In this document: one piece after another, positions 48,480 to 58,054 of the stretch
Layout of the letters: the number at the start of each line of letters is the position of its first letter
Numbering within the stretch: the first letter of the stretch is position 1
Program-made: the position numbers and the translations under genes
Notes under the pieces: generated by a model
What the model was told of the DNA's origin: nothing
What the model saw: only the letters and a program-made list of their open reading frames with translations
The model's database searches: none
From: Microbacter margulisiae
GTDB lineage: Bacteria > Bacteroidota > Bacteroidia > Bacteroidales > Paludibacteraceae
Direction: 5' to 3'
Assembly (NCBI RefSeq): GCF_014192515.1
Contig: NZ_JACHYB010000001.1
Location: 744,001 to 808,000, forward strand
DNA length: 64,000 nt

Positions 48480-49331
48480 TCAGTGTTGCTTGTCATAATA
48501 GAGGGCGGCTGCTCCCAGGACTCCGCATGATTCCAGTTCCGAGACCACCAGCCTGAACTTCTCCAACGACTTCTGATAGGTAAACCTCCGGATGCTTCTC
48601 CACATGGATTCCTGAAACAATTCGTAGGATTGGCTGATTGAACCTCCCAGGATAATCAATTCCGGATCATAGGCATACAGGATCATCTTCACCGCATTCC
48701 CCAGATGTATCCCAAAGGATTCAAAAATGGCCAGTGCTTCCTTATCTCCTGCTACTGCCTGCCCGAATACCTTCTCTCCCGTCGTGTCGTAACAATTACG
48801 GAAAAACTGTCCGCTGGCAAAATATTCATAATTGTGATCCAGATAGGCCACCTCGCCAAATTCTCCTGCCCCGCAATTAATGCCTTCATAGAGCTTATCA
48901 TGGATTATGATCCCCGATCCAAGACCGGTACCGATGGTCAAACCTACCATCGAATGAACACCGCGACCCTGCCCGAAGTACTTCTCTCCCAGGGCAAAAC
49001 AGTTCGCGTCGTTATTCACATAGACCGGAATATGGTATCTTTCTTCCATCATGCTCCTTAAATGCACCTCTTTCCAGGAAGGGATGTTCTGCACGTCATA
49101 CACAATTCCTTCTTCCACATCCACCACACTGGGAACCCCGATACCAATGGCTCGTGTTGTGGGCTGCATGAGGGCATCAACCTGCAGGTATAATGCCTCC
49201 AGTACTTCTTGTTCATTACCGCCGGCAGGGATAAGTCCCGAGACAAGATGTGTAATCCTTTGTCCTTCCACCAGGCCAGCCCGTACCTGGGTGCCGCCCA
49301 GATCAATCCCGATGATTTGTTGGGTATTCAT
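48480..49331 (-). CDS. ROK-family sugar kinase
   Basis: The frame opens at 49364; the ATG at 49331 (MNTQQIIGIDLGGTQVRAG) gives the usual N-terminal phosphate-1 motif. It continues with VYVNNDANCFALGEKYFGQGRG (catalytic Asp region) and the ATP motif GLTIGTGLGSGIII. The typical ROK zinc motif CxCGxxGC is absent: after CGAGEFGEVAYL only one further Cys follows. It probably phosphorylates glucosamine, GlcNAc or glucose released by the neighbouring enzymes and imported by the MFS transporter encoded just upstream. Cytoplasmic, 284 residues from this start. Confidence 0.88.
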   Translation of the reverse strand: MNTQQIIGIDLGGTQVRAGLVEGQRITHLVSGLIPAGGNEQEVLEALYLQVDALMQPTTRAIGIGVPSVVDVEEGIVYDVQNIPSWKEVHLRSMMEERYHIPVYVNNDANCFALGEKYFGQGRGVHSMVGLTIGTGLGSGIIIHDKLYEGINCGAGEFGEVAYLDHNYEYFASGQFFRNCYDTTGEKVFGQAVAGDKEALAIFESFGIHLGNAVKMILYAYDPELIILGGSISQSYELFQESMWRSIRRFTYQKSLEKFRLVVSELESCGVLGAAALYYDKQH

Positions 49332-49364
49332 GTGTTTATATGTTAGTTTTTGGTACTCATCCAA

Positions 49365-49524
49365 AGTCAGAAATCAAGAACCAAGAGCAACAACAGGTCT
49401 AAAGTCTAAAGTCAATCTGTTATGGGAACGTTGGATTAACCGGATTACCGATTTTCCCGGTTCTTCCTTATCTTCTGGACTTCATTTAACTTCCAAACTT
49501 CGTGCTGTTTCATCTGTTATTCTG
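49365..49524. repeat. Intergenic short direct repeats between ROK kinase and MFS genes
   Basis: 160 bp gap containing GTCTAAAGTCTAAAGTC (49397-49413), a tandem TCTAAAG unit, beside A-rich AATCAAGAACCAAG sequence. No gene. Confidence 0.45.
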
Positions 49525-50796
49525 TCATTCAGTGATTTGATCCCTCCTGTGGCCATGCCGGATAGTCTTGTTCACAATGATCGGCCTGGCCCAAAAGCCT
49601 ACACTGAGGATATAACCAAGTGTCAGGTACAGGAAATACATACCGGTGCGCAAACCTACATGGTCGCCAAGCCATCCAATGACCAGCGGGACGATGGCTC
49701 CTCCGATCACTCCGGTTAACAGGATGCCGGAAAAGGCACCATGATGCTCTTGCAGGGAGTTCAGCGCCAGGGAGAAGATCACCGGGTACATCACCGAGGC
49801 AAAAAAACCTACCAGCGGAAAGGCTACCAACACAATGCCTCCCTTTGCAAACAATCCAAGGCTCAGCGATACAATGGCCATCACCGTGAATCCTACCAGT
49901 ACCTTGCGGCTGTCCATGAGCTTCAGTAATCCAAGCCCCAGCAATCCTCCCGCTGTCATAAAACCCCAGAAATAGGCTACCGCCCTGGCGCCTGTAATCT
50001 GTGGGTCATAGTGGTGGTAGGCATAGAGGAACTGCGAAATCCAGTTGGCCACGCCCTGTTCTGTGCCAACATAACAGAAGATGCCGATAAAGAACAGGAC
50101 GACAACGGGCTTCCTGAGAAGGGCGATGTGTACCTGCAACGCAGGAGCTTTTTCTTCATCGCTCAGGATGACCTTCGGGAACCGGGATACCAGGATGATG
50201 GCAATCATTGCCAGGCTGACAACAACAAACAACCAATAGAGCGAAACCCAGGGCAGGTTGTGCGGTACCAGCGAGGCCAAAAGGGAATGAGTGCCTCCCG
50301 TGGTGTCAAGATCGGTCACCAGGCAGGAATAGACCAACGGGCTGAGAAAGGAGGCCAGCCCGAAGATGAGTTGTGCCAGAACGGAATTGAAGGCGTAGTG
50401 TTCTTCCCCGCCTGAGGTGCGCAGCAGCGGGTTAATGACCACCTGCAGCATCGCCATCCCGCAGCCGATAAGGAACAGGGATACTACTGCCGTTAGGTAG
50501 TTGGGAAACAGCGCCAGCATCAGCGCCCCGACAAATGAGATGGTAAACGCGGCTGCCATCATCTTCTTTTCCTTGTATTTCTCAACCAGGATGCCTGCCG
50601 GAATGGAGATAATGCCATAGGCAATAAAGAAAGCAAATGGCAGAACGGCCACCAGCGTGAGGTTCAGATGGAAGCCTTTGATAATGTCGGGAACCAGCGG
50701 CCCGATGATGTTGGTCAGGAAAGAGATCACAAAAAAGGTCAGCAGGATCAGCGACACGATATAATAGTTCCTCCTGGGATGGGATTGGTTTTTCAT
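49525..50796 (-). CDS. MFS sugar transporter (FucP/NagP-like)
   Basis: 423 residues with 12 predicted membrane helices. The start LILLTFFVISFLTNIIGPLVPDI and the loop YGIISIPAGILVEKYKEKKMM match the fucose/N-acetylglucosamine proton symporter group of Bacteroidetes. GCGMAMLQVVINPLLRTSGG is a family-typical helix 4/5 segment. It would bring a monosaccharide such as GlcNAc, glucosamine or a hexose across the inner membrane. It sits between an exo-glucosaminidase-like GH2 gene and a ROK kinase gene, making hydrolysis-import-phosphorylation a neat unit. Confidence 0.9.
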   Translation of the reverse strand: MKNQSHPRRNYYIVSLILLTFFVISFLTNIIGPLVPDIIKGFHLNLTLVAVLPFAFFIAYGIISIPAGILVEKYKEKKMMAAAFTISFVGALMLALFPNYLTAVVSLFLIGCGMAMLQVVINPLLRTSGGEEHYAFNSVLAQLIFGLASFLSPLVYSCLVTDLDTTGGTHSLLASLVPHNLPWVSLYWLFVVVSLAMIAIILVSRFPKVILSDEEKAPALQVHIALLRKPVVVLFFIGIFCYVGTEQGVANWISQFLYAYHHYDPQITGARAVAYFWGFMTAGGLLGLGLLKLMDSRKVLVGFTVMAIVSLSLGLFAKGGIVLVAFPLVGFFASVMYPVIFSLALNSLQEHHGAFSGILLTGVIGGAIVPLVIGWLGDHVGLRTGMYFLYLTLGYILSVGFWARPIIVNKTIRHGHRRDQITE

Positions 50797-50880
50797 TGTC
50801 TTGTTCTATGATGGGATATTGTATTTCCGGATATCGTTTTTTTAATGTTATATCTTACAAACAGCAGCAGGGATGGGTGG

Positions 50881-53502
50881 TCATTTTACATTCCACCCGC
50901 CTACCGTCACTTCTGCCGCATCGCCGTGCAGGTCGGCACTATGGCAATACCCTGATATGGTTCGTTCTTCCCCAGGCAACAGGGTGAAGTAGTTCTCTCC
51001 CCAGAAGACGGGCGTCACAGAGGCATCCCTGGTTTTATCCTTCAGGTCGAGATAGACCATAAAGGCCAGCTGCTTCGTGGGGTTCTTCAGCTTTACCGTT
51101 ACCCGGGTGTTGCCTCCCTGTTGTGTCACACTCACACGTTTGTCCAATGTCACCATGGGTAATTGCTGTAACATCGTAAGGTCGGCATATTGCGACTGGG
51201 GTGTGATATACCAGTTGCTTTTGGCTTCATCCAGCTCGTCGTGCCTGGTGGAGAGTACATAAAAATTGGTGCTGATCAATTGATGTGTTGTGTTATAGAG
51301 GCGCAAATCCAGGAACCAGGTGGTGCTCACATTGAGATCAGATGGTAAAGTAACCACTTGCTTCGTTGCTTGTGCAGGAAGGGAATGCAGGGATATGGTT
51401 TGATGGAATACTGGTTTCATGTCGAAATCAAATACCCTGACTTCTGCGGAAAGGCCATTGGCCACGGCGGATGTGTTATTCATCGCATCAATACTGTTGT
51501 TCCCGTAATTATAGGATATGTGCAGTGGCTCGTTGGCGCTTTGGGCTCCGTAAAAGGCTCCGGTGGGCATCAGGTAGTAATCGTAGAGTTGCCACCATAG
51601 TTTTGGCCATGAGGCATTGTACATCCACTGGATAATGCCGGTAGCCCTGAAACGGTTGGCTTCAAAGGCTTCATACATCGCCCGCATGCCTTCATAATTG
51701 AGGTATTGGGCTTTGCGCAGGTAATCCTCCAAATCTTTGGGGGCACCCAACCGGTTATCCATGGCGCGGTTATAGGCTGTCAGGTTATGGAAAGCCCCGC
51801 GTGCTGCATGGTACATCCACGCGCTGCCGATAGGCCAGATCGAATCGTTGGGGATCATCTTCTTCAGGCTCTCCAGCACCGGTATCTCCGGACCGGGGCC
51901 TGTCTCCGTATTAAACCCGAAAGCGCCTCCATGAGTGGTATCGGCATACCAGTACATCGGGGGAACGTAGTCATACGGCCCGCGCATCTTCACCGCTGAC
52001 GGTCCTGTCAACACACTGGTGTGCTCGGCTGCCGAGGATACCGAGGGCCGTGTCGGATCATACTTCTTCAAAATATCTAAGTAACGCTTCTCCAGGGTGG
52101 GACGCGGCCATTTGTCACTCCCGTAAAGCCACAGGAAGATGCTCGGGTGGTTGCGCAGCCAGATGACCTGATCCTGCCACGAACCGGCGGCGATGTCGTT
52201 TTGTTCAGGGGTGATGATGGCACTGTATTGATCGTCTTTCGTCTTCATGAGGTTCGACCACTCCCACTGGCAACTGAAGCCTGCCATGATCAGGATACCT
52301 TTTTCGTCACACAGGTCATAGATGTGCTGGTCATGACCCCAGAACCCTTCCATCCGGATGGCATTCAGGTTCATGTGGACGGCATAGTCGATGCCGGCTG
52401 ATTCATAGGCTGGCGTGGCATTCAGGAACATCGGGTCGGTCCAGCCTCCTCCCTTGACCAGTATCTTCTTCCCGTTCAGCCGGAATCCCCTGTGTCCTTC
52501 TTTCGTGATATAATCGGATACCTCCCGGATCCCAAACCGGAGATAGTTATTGTCCGAGAGTGCCTTGCCGGCATAGAACTGCAAATGGAGGTCGTACAGG
52601 TTGGGCTTGCCCAGCGTATGTACCCACCATAGCCGCGGATGGTCCATCTTCAGTTGTGGAAACCGGGATGGCGTAAAGCGTATTTCCTTGCTTGTGTAAG
52701 GGGGAATGGTGACTTGTTGTGAAAAGGCGACCGTGTTCCCGATCATGCCCCTGAGTTCCCCTGACATACGCTGGCCGCTATGGTTATGCAACCGGGCGCT
52801 GATGGTAATTGCTGCATGGTCGAGGGTCGCAGTATCTACCTGGGTTTCCACAAAGGGTTCTGCTATGCTCACAGGCCCGCTGCCCAGTAACTCCACATCA
52901 CGCCATATGCCCATGTTGTGATCGGCCGGTTCGGGGTTCCAGTCTACAAAGCCGACACTTAATTCTCCTGCTCCTGCCCTGGTGACTTCCAGTGCCAGTA
53001 CATTGGTGCCTTTCCTTATGTAGGGGGTGACCTCCAGCACAAATTGCCTGAAGCTTCCCTGTAGTGTATCTGAAGAGGCAATCTTCTTCCCGTTTAACCA
53101 TATATCGGCACGGTAGCTGATCCCATTGAAACGAAGGCGGTAGACCTGGCCGGCGGAAGGTGTTCCAACTGTAAAGGTTGTCCTGTACCACCAGGGAACA
53201 TTAAAGAGGCTCTCGGGTATCTTCTCCAGGTTACGGCCATAGAAGATGTCCTTGTAGATGCCGTCGTTGACCAGGGAGCCTAAGATACTGCCGGGAACGG
53301 TAGCTGCATACCAGCCTTTCGTGGTGGCATTCGCTCCCGAGAGCATTGTCCCGTCGGATCCGGCTTTTGCTGAGGATTGTATCTGCCAGTTGCTTCGTAT
53401 CTCTTCTTTTTGAACGTTCCACTCTCCGGCTTTGGTTGCGTTTGCCGGGAGTGCTGCGGATAATGCCAGAAGCAGCCCGGTTATATTCAAATAGCGTTTC
53501 AT
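50881..53502 (-). CDS. GH2 exo-beta-D-glucosaminidase-like enzyme
   Basis: 873 residues with signal peptide (KRYLNITGLLLALSAALPANA). The domains are a sugar-binding jelly roll, Ig-like, TIM barrel, and further beta-domains. The acid/base motif is LYGSDKWPRP, with Asp instead of the usual Asn-Glu of beta-galactosidases, and the nucleophile Glu lies in NTETGPGPEIPVLESLKK. Both resemble the exo-beta-D-glucosaminidase (CsxA-type) branch of GH2. Beta-mannosidase or related exo-activity remains possible. Next to the GH20 gene it points to amino-sugar removal. G+C-rich relative to PUL A. Confidence 0.82.
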   Translation of the reverse strand: MKRYLNITGLLLALSAALPANATKAGEWNVQKEEIRSNWQIQSSAKAGSDGTMLSGANATTKGWYAATVPGSILGSLVNDGIYKDIFYGRNLEKIPESLFNVPWWYRTTFTVGTPSAGQVYRLRFNGISYRADIWLNGKKIASSDTLQGSFRQFVLEVTPYIRKGTNVLALEVTRAGAGELSVGFVDWNPEPADHNMGIWRDVELLGSGPVSIAEPFVETQVDTATLDHAAITISARLHNHSGQRMSGELRGMIGNTVAFSQQVTIPPYTSKEIRFTPSRFPQLKMDHPRLWWVHTLGKPNLYDLHLQFYAGKALSDNNYLRFGIREVSDYITKEGHRGFRLNGKKILVKGGGWTDPMFLNATPAYESAGIDYAVHMNLNAIRMEGFWGHDQHIYDLCDEKGILIMAGFSCQWEWSNLMKTKDDQYSAIITPEQNDIAAGSWQDQVIWLRNHPSIFLWLYGSDKWPRPTLEKRYLDILKKYDPTRPSVSSAAEHTSVLTGPSAVKMRGPYDYVPPMYWYADTTHGGAFGFNTETGPGPEIPVLESLKKMIPNDSIWPIGSAWMYHAARGAFHNLTAYNRAMDNRLGAPKDLEDYLRKAQYLNYEGMRAMYEAFEANRFRATGIIQWMYNASWPKLWWQLYDYYLMPTGAFYGAQSANEPLHISYNYGNNSIDAMNNTSAVANGLSAEVRVFDFDMKPVFHQTISLHSLPAQATKQVVTLPSDLNVSTTWFLDLRLYNTTHQLISTNFYVLSTRHDELDEAKSNWYITPQSQYADLTMLQQLPMVTLDKRVSVTQQGGNTRVTVKLKNPTKQLAFMVYLDLKDKTRDASVTPVFWGENYFTLLPGEERTISGYCHSADLHGDAAEVTVGGWNVK

Positions 53503-53644
53503 GATTGCTGTTGTTTTATGATTAGGTTATATATATAAAGGGTACATCGATCATATTTTTCTGTTTCTTCTAATGGGTGAGATCTGTTTTTGAGACGGCT
53601 TTTGCATAGGGGTATATGCAGAATCAACTCCTGCATACATCCCA

Positions 53645-56179
53645 TTATTCAATCCGCAGATCCTGGATCACCATCATCGGGGCGTCCGTCGGGGCGTCTA
53701 TGACAATGCGCACGGCTTTTACCGCATGGGCCGGGGATACGGATGCTGTACCATCCGTATAAGGAACAGCATACTCAAAATGTGTCCCGTCATACGACAG
53801 TTCCAGGTGTCCGTGCTGAATCGGGAACAGGCCCAGCATCGGCATGCCTGTGACCGAGGTGATGGTTTTGCATACCAGCGGCGAGGCAAATACAAAGGTC
53901 AGGTTATCGCCTGCCCTGGCATTGGGCATGCACGAAACGGTTGTGCTGAAGTCATAATCCGTCAATGGCAGGGCATTGTGTTGCATCAGCGGCATATTGA
54001 CGATAATACCTGTTTCCGGGGTCAGGTAAGGCAGGCGTTGCATGCTGACCTTTCCTGTTGAGGCTTTGCTGCTTTGCATCTCTGCCCGAAGCGTATATTG
54101 TTTCGTGGCGTCATAGGCCGGGACAACCAGGCGATAGCGCCAGCTCCCCTTCGTAATATTTCCCAAACGGGCTGAGGATATGGTAATGCCATTCTCCAGC
54201 AATTCTACCTGTTTCACCGAAAAGGTGTTGTCCAGGGTATCCGGGGTAAAGGCAATATCCCAACTGCCTGCCTGGTCGAAGACGGGATTGATATTCCAGG
54301 CTTGCTGGGTCATACCGGTGGCTGGCTCCATCGTCCATTCCCCGGCAGCCACCCGTACGGGCTTGAGTGGGATGCTGGCCAGCGAGGCGCTGTAAAATGT
54401 CCGGCATTGTACTGAATCCGGGAAACGGGTGGCAATGGAATCCCGGTATATGGGTGATGCTACGGTGGGGATACTCCCATCGGTTGTATAGCGGACCTCT
54501 GCCCCCGGATAGGGTGGCACAACGGTGACATAACCCGAGCGGTACCATACTTCCGGTGGGGGTACTCGGAAAGCGATATTCATGTATTTCATCCGCTCAA
54601 AATGGGTGTGGGTCAGGCGGGTATAGAAATCTCCCCAATTCCTCTCGCCCTGGGGCGTCCACCCGATTTCTGCGAGCGCTGCGATACGGGGATAGGACTG
54701 GTATTCCATAAAGCGGGGTGGCTTGTTCAATAGTTCCGACCACAGTGCCCCCTGTACGCCTTTTACATAATGAAACGAAGCATCGGGAAACAGGTTATTT
54801 TCCAACGGATTAAACGAGTATACCTTCTTTAGAGATACAATGCCGGCCCAGTCATGGCCCCGGTCATTTACCGATTGGGCCATATCAAAATAGAAATAGC
54901 TTCCCATCATCAATACCGTGGGGTAATGGCTCATGGCTGCCTCCGAGGCCTTGGCCGTCGAACGCCAGGCATACACTGCCGTAGTGCTATCCAGCTTCCC
55001 TCCGTCCATGATCTCATCCCAGCCGGCCATCCTTTTGCCCAGAGAGTGCAGGATGCCTTCCACCCGTTGCATAAAATAGTGTTGCAGTTCCATCGCGTTG
55101 GTCATGTGTTCCTTCTTCATCAAGGCCCGGCACCGCGTACAGTGATCCCAGTAATACGGATTGACTTCGTCTCCCCCGATATGGATGTATTTGGAGGGGA
55201 AAAAGGAAGCGACTTCCTTAAGGATCACTTTTAGCATTTTATAGTTTTGCTCGTTTCCCACACACCATACGTTGGGATCGCGCCAGTCCCAGTTAGCTGT
55301 AGCGCGTGAACCTTTCTCTAGGAAGGCCGTATCGGGCTTGCACAGGATTTGGGGATAGGACACTGCTACTGCACGGCTGTGCCCCGGAATATCAATCTCA
55401 GGAATGATTTCCACATTGCGCTGTGCGGCATAACGGACCACTGCCCGGATCTGTTTTTGTGTATAATATCCTCCATAGCGCTTATCTCCGGAACCGTATG
55501 CCGGAGGCAACTGCTCCTTAGGCCCGCGCCATGCCCCTACACTGGTCAGACGCGGATAATGTTTGATCTGGATGCGCCAGCCCTGGTCATCTGTCAGGTG
55601 CCAGTGGAAACGGTTGATCTTATGCATCGACAGCCAGTCGATATATTGCTCTACCTCCGGTACATCAAAAAACTGGCGGGAGACATCCAGCATCATACCG
55701 CGGTAACGGAAACGGGGATAGTCGGTTATGGTAACACTGGGCATCTTCCAGGCAATACCCCGCGCCAGCGTGTCGGCATATACCTGGGGTGGCAACAGTT
55801 GCAACAGCGTCTGGATGCCATTAAACACTCCCCCGCGGTCTTTGCCCGTAATGGTGGCTCCTTGCTTGCCTACCGTCAACCGGTAGCCTTCCGAAGGCAG
55901 GGTAAGCCCCGGATCTATCTGTAAAACAATGTGGTTGGTCTCTCCTTCTGCCGCCCGAACCTTCAGGTTATAACCCGTAGAGGAATGCAGCTTATCTCTT
56001 AAATACTCCCCTAGCTCTTTCTCCGATCGCCCGGCTACTATAGCTGTCGACCCCGTTAACTCAAAACTGCCCTGTAGCTCCTGCACCTGAACCGGACGGG
56101 GTATCAATGCAACTGCCTGCTGCCCAACTACATCCACCGTACAAAATACAGCAATGATCATTATATATAACTGATTCAT
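53645..56179 (-). CDS. GH20 beta-N-acetylhexosaminidase
   Basis: 844 residues with an N-terminal signal (YIMIIAVFCTVDVVGQQ). GH20b-type domain first, then the TIM barrel with RYRGMMLDVSRQFF and the catalytic Asp337-Glu338 pair in HIGGDEVNPYYWD. The Glu acts as acid, the Asp assists the substrate acetamido group. C-terminal chitobiase-like (GSIPTVASPIY) and F5/8-type beta-sandwich domains follow. It removes terminal GlcNAc or GalNAc. It is 142 bp upstream of the GH2 gene in the same direction and shares that block's higher G+C. Confidence 0.94.
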   Translation of the reverse strand: MNQLYIMIIAVFCTVDVVGQQAVALIPRPVQVQELQGSFELTGSTAIVAGRSEKELGEYLRDKLHSSTGYNLKVRAAEGETNHIVLQIDPGLTLPSEGYRLTVGKQGATITGKDRGGVFNGIQTLLQLLPPQVYADTLARGIAWKMPSVTITDYPRFRYRGMMLDVSRQFFDVPEVEQYIDWLSMHKINRFHWHLTDDQGWRIQIKHYPRLTSVGAWRGPKEQLPPAYGSGDKRYGGYYTQKQIRAVVRYAAQRNVEIIPEIDIPGHSRAVAVSYPQILCKPDTAFLEKGSRATANWDWRDPNVWCVGNEQNYKMLKVILKEVASFFPSKYIHIGGDEVNPYYWDHCTRCRALMKKEHMTNAMELQHYFMQRVEGILHSLGKRMAGWDEIMDGGKLDSTTAVYAWRSTAKASEAAMSHYPTVLMMGSYFYFDMAQSVNDRGHDWAGIVSLKKVYSFNPLENNLFPDASFHYVKGVQGALWSELLNKPPRFMEYQSYPRIAALAEIGWTPQGERNWGDFYTRLTHTHFERMKYMNIAFRVPPPEVWYRSGYVTVVPPYPGAEVRYTTDGSIPTVASPIYRDSIATRFPDSVQCRTFYSASLASIPLKPVRVAAGEWTMEPATGMTQQAWNINPVFDQAGSWDIAFTPDTLDNTFSVKQVELLENGITISSARLGNITKGSWRYRLVVPAYDATKQYTLRAEMQSSKASTGKVSMQRLPYLTPETGIIVNMPLMQHNALPLTDYDFSTTVSCMPNARAGDNLTFVFASPLVCKTITSVTGMPMLGLFPIQHGHLELSYDGTHFEYAVPYTDGTASVSPAHAVKAVRIVIDAPTDAPMMVIQDLRIE

Positions 56180-56315
56180 ACTTCTCCTTTCCTTCTTAAT
56201 TCAATTTAACTTCTACATTAACAAATCAACAAATCGGATATGCTTACTTGTAAACACCAAGCCTCCAACTTTATATGCTATCACAATCGCATTATAACGG
56301 TGAACTGTTAAAAAA

Positions 56316-57863
56316 TTAATTGTACCCAATGATATCCAAAACTTTCCTCATTTTTCCATTAATCGGAATAGAAATGTTCTTAACAAATTCTATCATATTT
56401 CTCCAATGAGGATCTTTAGGCGAGTACCACATCTTTTTATCAAACTTACCGTGATAAGCTTGAAATCCAATGTTAGGGGTTAACAAAGGACCAACAAATA
56501 AATTTCCTTTAAAAAAATTATTTGTAGCCTTGCTCTTATCAAAGGCCTTGGTAGGCTCTTCTACATAAATATAATTATTCTCAAAATATGTACTATCCGA
56601 ATAACCACTCCAATTATCAGAACATATAATTCTCTTATCCATATCATTAAGTCTTTTCTTTTTTGTATAAATGATATTATGTTCAATTTTACTATTTTCG
56701 GTTGGCCCTGTAATATGGATAATCGGAGAAAAAAACTTAGACATTCCTTTTACTATATATTGTCGAATGCCGTCATTAATACTAATGTTATAGCTGACAA
56801 TAGTACCTCTATTCCCAATGCTAAACTCTTGAGGCCATCCCCCTGAGTTGCACAATAACAAAAAGCCTCCTGCATTGTTAAAGCTTAGATTATATTGAAA
56901 TAATGAATTAGTGCAATTATAATCAGAATCAAAACCATATCCATCTACTTGGGAATTTTGATCACTTACAATATTATACTGAATTACTGCATTATCGCAA
57001 GACCATGGCCAGATGCCATCACAAGCCTCGGTAGGAGGTAATGTTTTAGGACAATTCTTTATAATATTATATTGAATCAAAGGCGCCTCACATCCAACAG
57101 GAACAATGCCATCTCCGGGTACTCCATCTATAATATTGTGTTCTATTATTATATGGGTGCTTGGAAACCAATACTTGCGAATCCAGTTTCCCCACATCAT
57201 AATTCCATTACGTTGAGAATCTTTGATATAACAATTTTTCACTGTTAACCCATCAAAACACGAAGGAATAGAATCAGGTCCATTTCCACTTACGGATTGT
57301 AACATTATAGCCTGTCCGGCTCCTACTTCTTTATTGTTATATCCATCTCCTTTATAAAGAGAACCATAGATATCGTGAATATACAAATTCGTAATTAAAA
57401 TATTTTTAGCTTTTCCATAATTATGAAGATCAACTAATAAACCAGAAAGATAAGGACGAGGTTTAAGCCCTTTGTTTGAAATTTCTAAATCTCTGATTAC
57501 TATATTCTCAGAATTATAAACATGTACCATTTCTAAATATGATCCATCTCCTTTTAAATAAGGTTTTTTATCTCCTCCATATTTTCCTATCACAATTGGT
57601 TGATTGTTAGCTCCTTTGGCTGAAATACATAAAGGTTCCAAAAAAACATCACCCGATTTTAATAAAATACTATCACCTGGTTTAATAACTATTCTTTTAA
57701 TCATATACAAGCTTCTCAAAGGACTTGTGGATGATATGCCAGAGTTATCATTTTTCCCCCACCGTGAGTCAAAATAATAATTTGTACTTGTACTATATTG
57801 TATCCATAATAAAGAAAACAACAGTAATAATATGATCTTGCTGTGCAGTTTATTTCTCATCAT
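56316..57863 (-). CDS. Secreted right-handed parallel beta-helix protein
   Basis: 515 residues with signal peptide (KIILLLLFSLLWIQYSTS). Repeating coil units such as NIVIRDLEISN, IIEHNIIDGVPGDG, LIQYNIIKNCP, VIQYNIVSDQ, LFQYNLSFNNAGG and KIEHNIIYTKK give a pectate-lyase-like beta-helix (DUF1565/Beta_helix type). The start YYFDSRWGKNDNSGIS is the usual beta-helix entry. It could be a polysaccharide lyase, a glycoside hydrolase or an epimerase; no catalytic residues can be assigned. Very AT-rich, unlike the GH20 gene next to it. Confidence 0.75.
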   Translation of the reverse strand: MMRNKLHSKIILLLLFSLLWIQYSTSTNYYFDSRWGKNDNSGISSTSPLRSLYMIKRIVIKPGDSILLKSGDVFLEPLCISAKGANNQPIVIGKYGGDKKPYLKGDGSYLEMVHVYNSENIVIRDLEISNKGLKPRPYLSGLLVDLHNYGKAKNILITNLYIHDIYGSLYKGDGYNNKEVGAGQAIMLQSVSGNGPDSIPSCFDGLTVKNCYIKDSQRNGIMMWGNWIRKYWFPSTHIIIEHNIIDGVPGDGIVPVGCEAPLIQYNIIKNCPKTLPPTEACDGIWPWSCDNAVIQYNIVSDQNSQVDGYGFDSDYNCTNSLFQYNLSFNNAGGFLLLCNSGGWPQEFSIGNRGTIVSYNISINDGIRQYIVKGMSKFFSPIIHITGPTENSKIEHNIIYTKKKRLNDMDKRIICSDNWSGYSDSTYFENNYIYVEEPTKAFDKSKATNNFFKGNLFVGPLLTPNIGFQAYHGKFDKKMWYSPKDPHWRNMIEFVKNISIPINGKMRKVLDIIGYN

Positions 57864-58054
57864 AATTCAAAATTTTAGTTCATAATAGTTTAATATCGTG
57901 CTTCAATAAATTCAATGAAATTATCCTCACTATCTCTTTGCTAAAATTATTTCCATATAAATGCATGAAAGAATTCCGGCTACAATACCTTAAGCTTATA
58001 GTTACACTGGGAAAGACTGTATTTGATATTAATTTTGTCAATTAAAAATCATAG

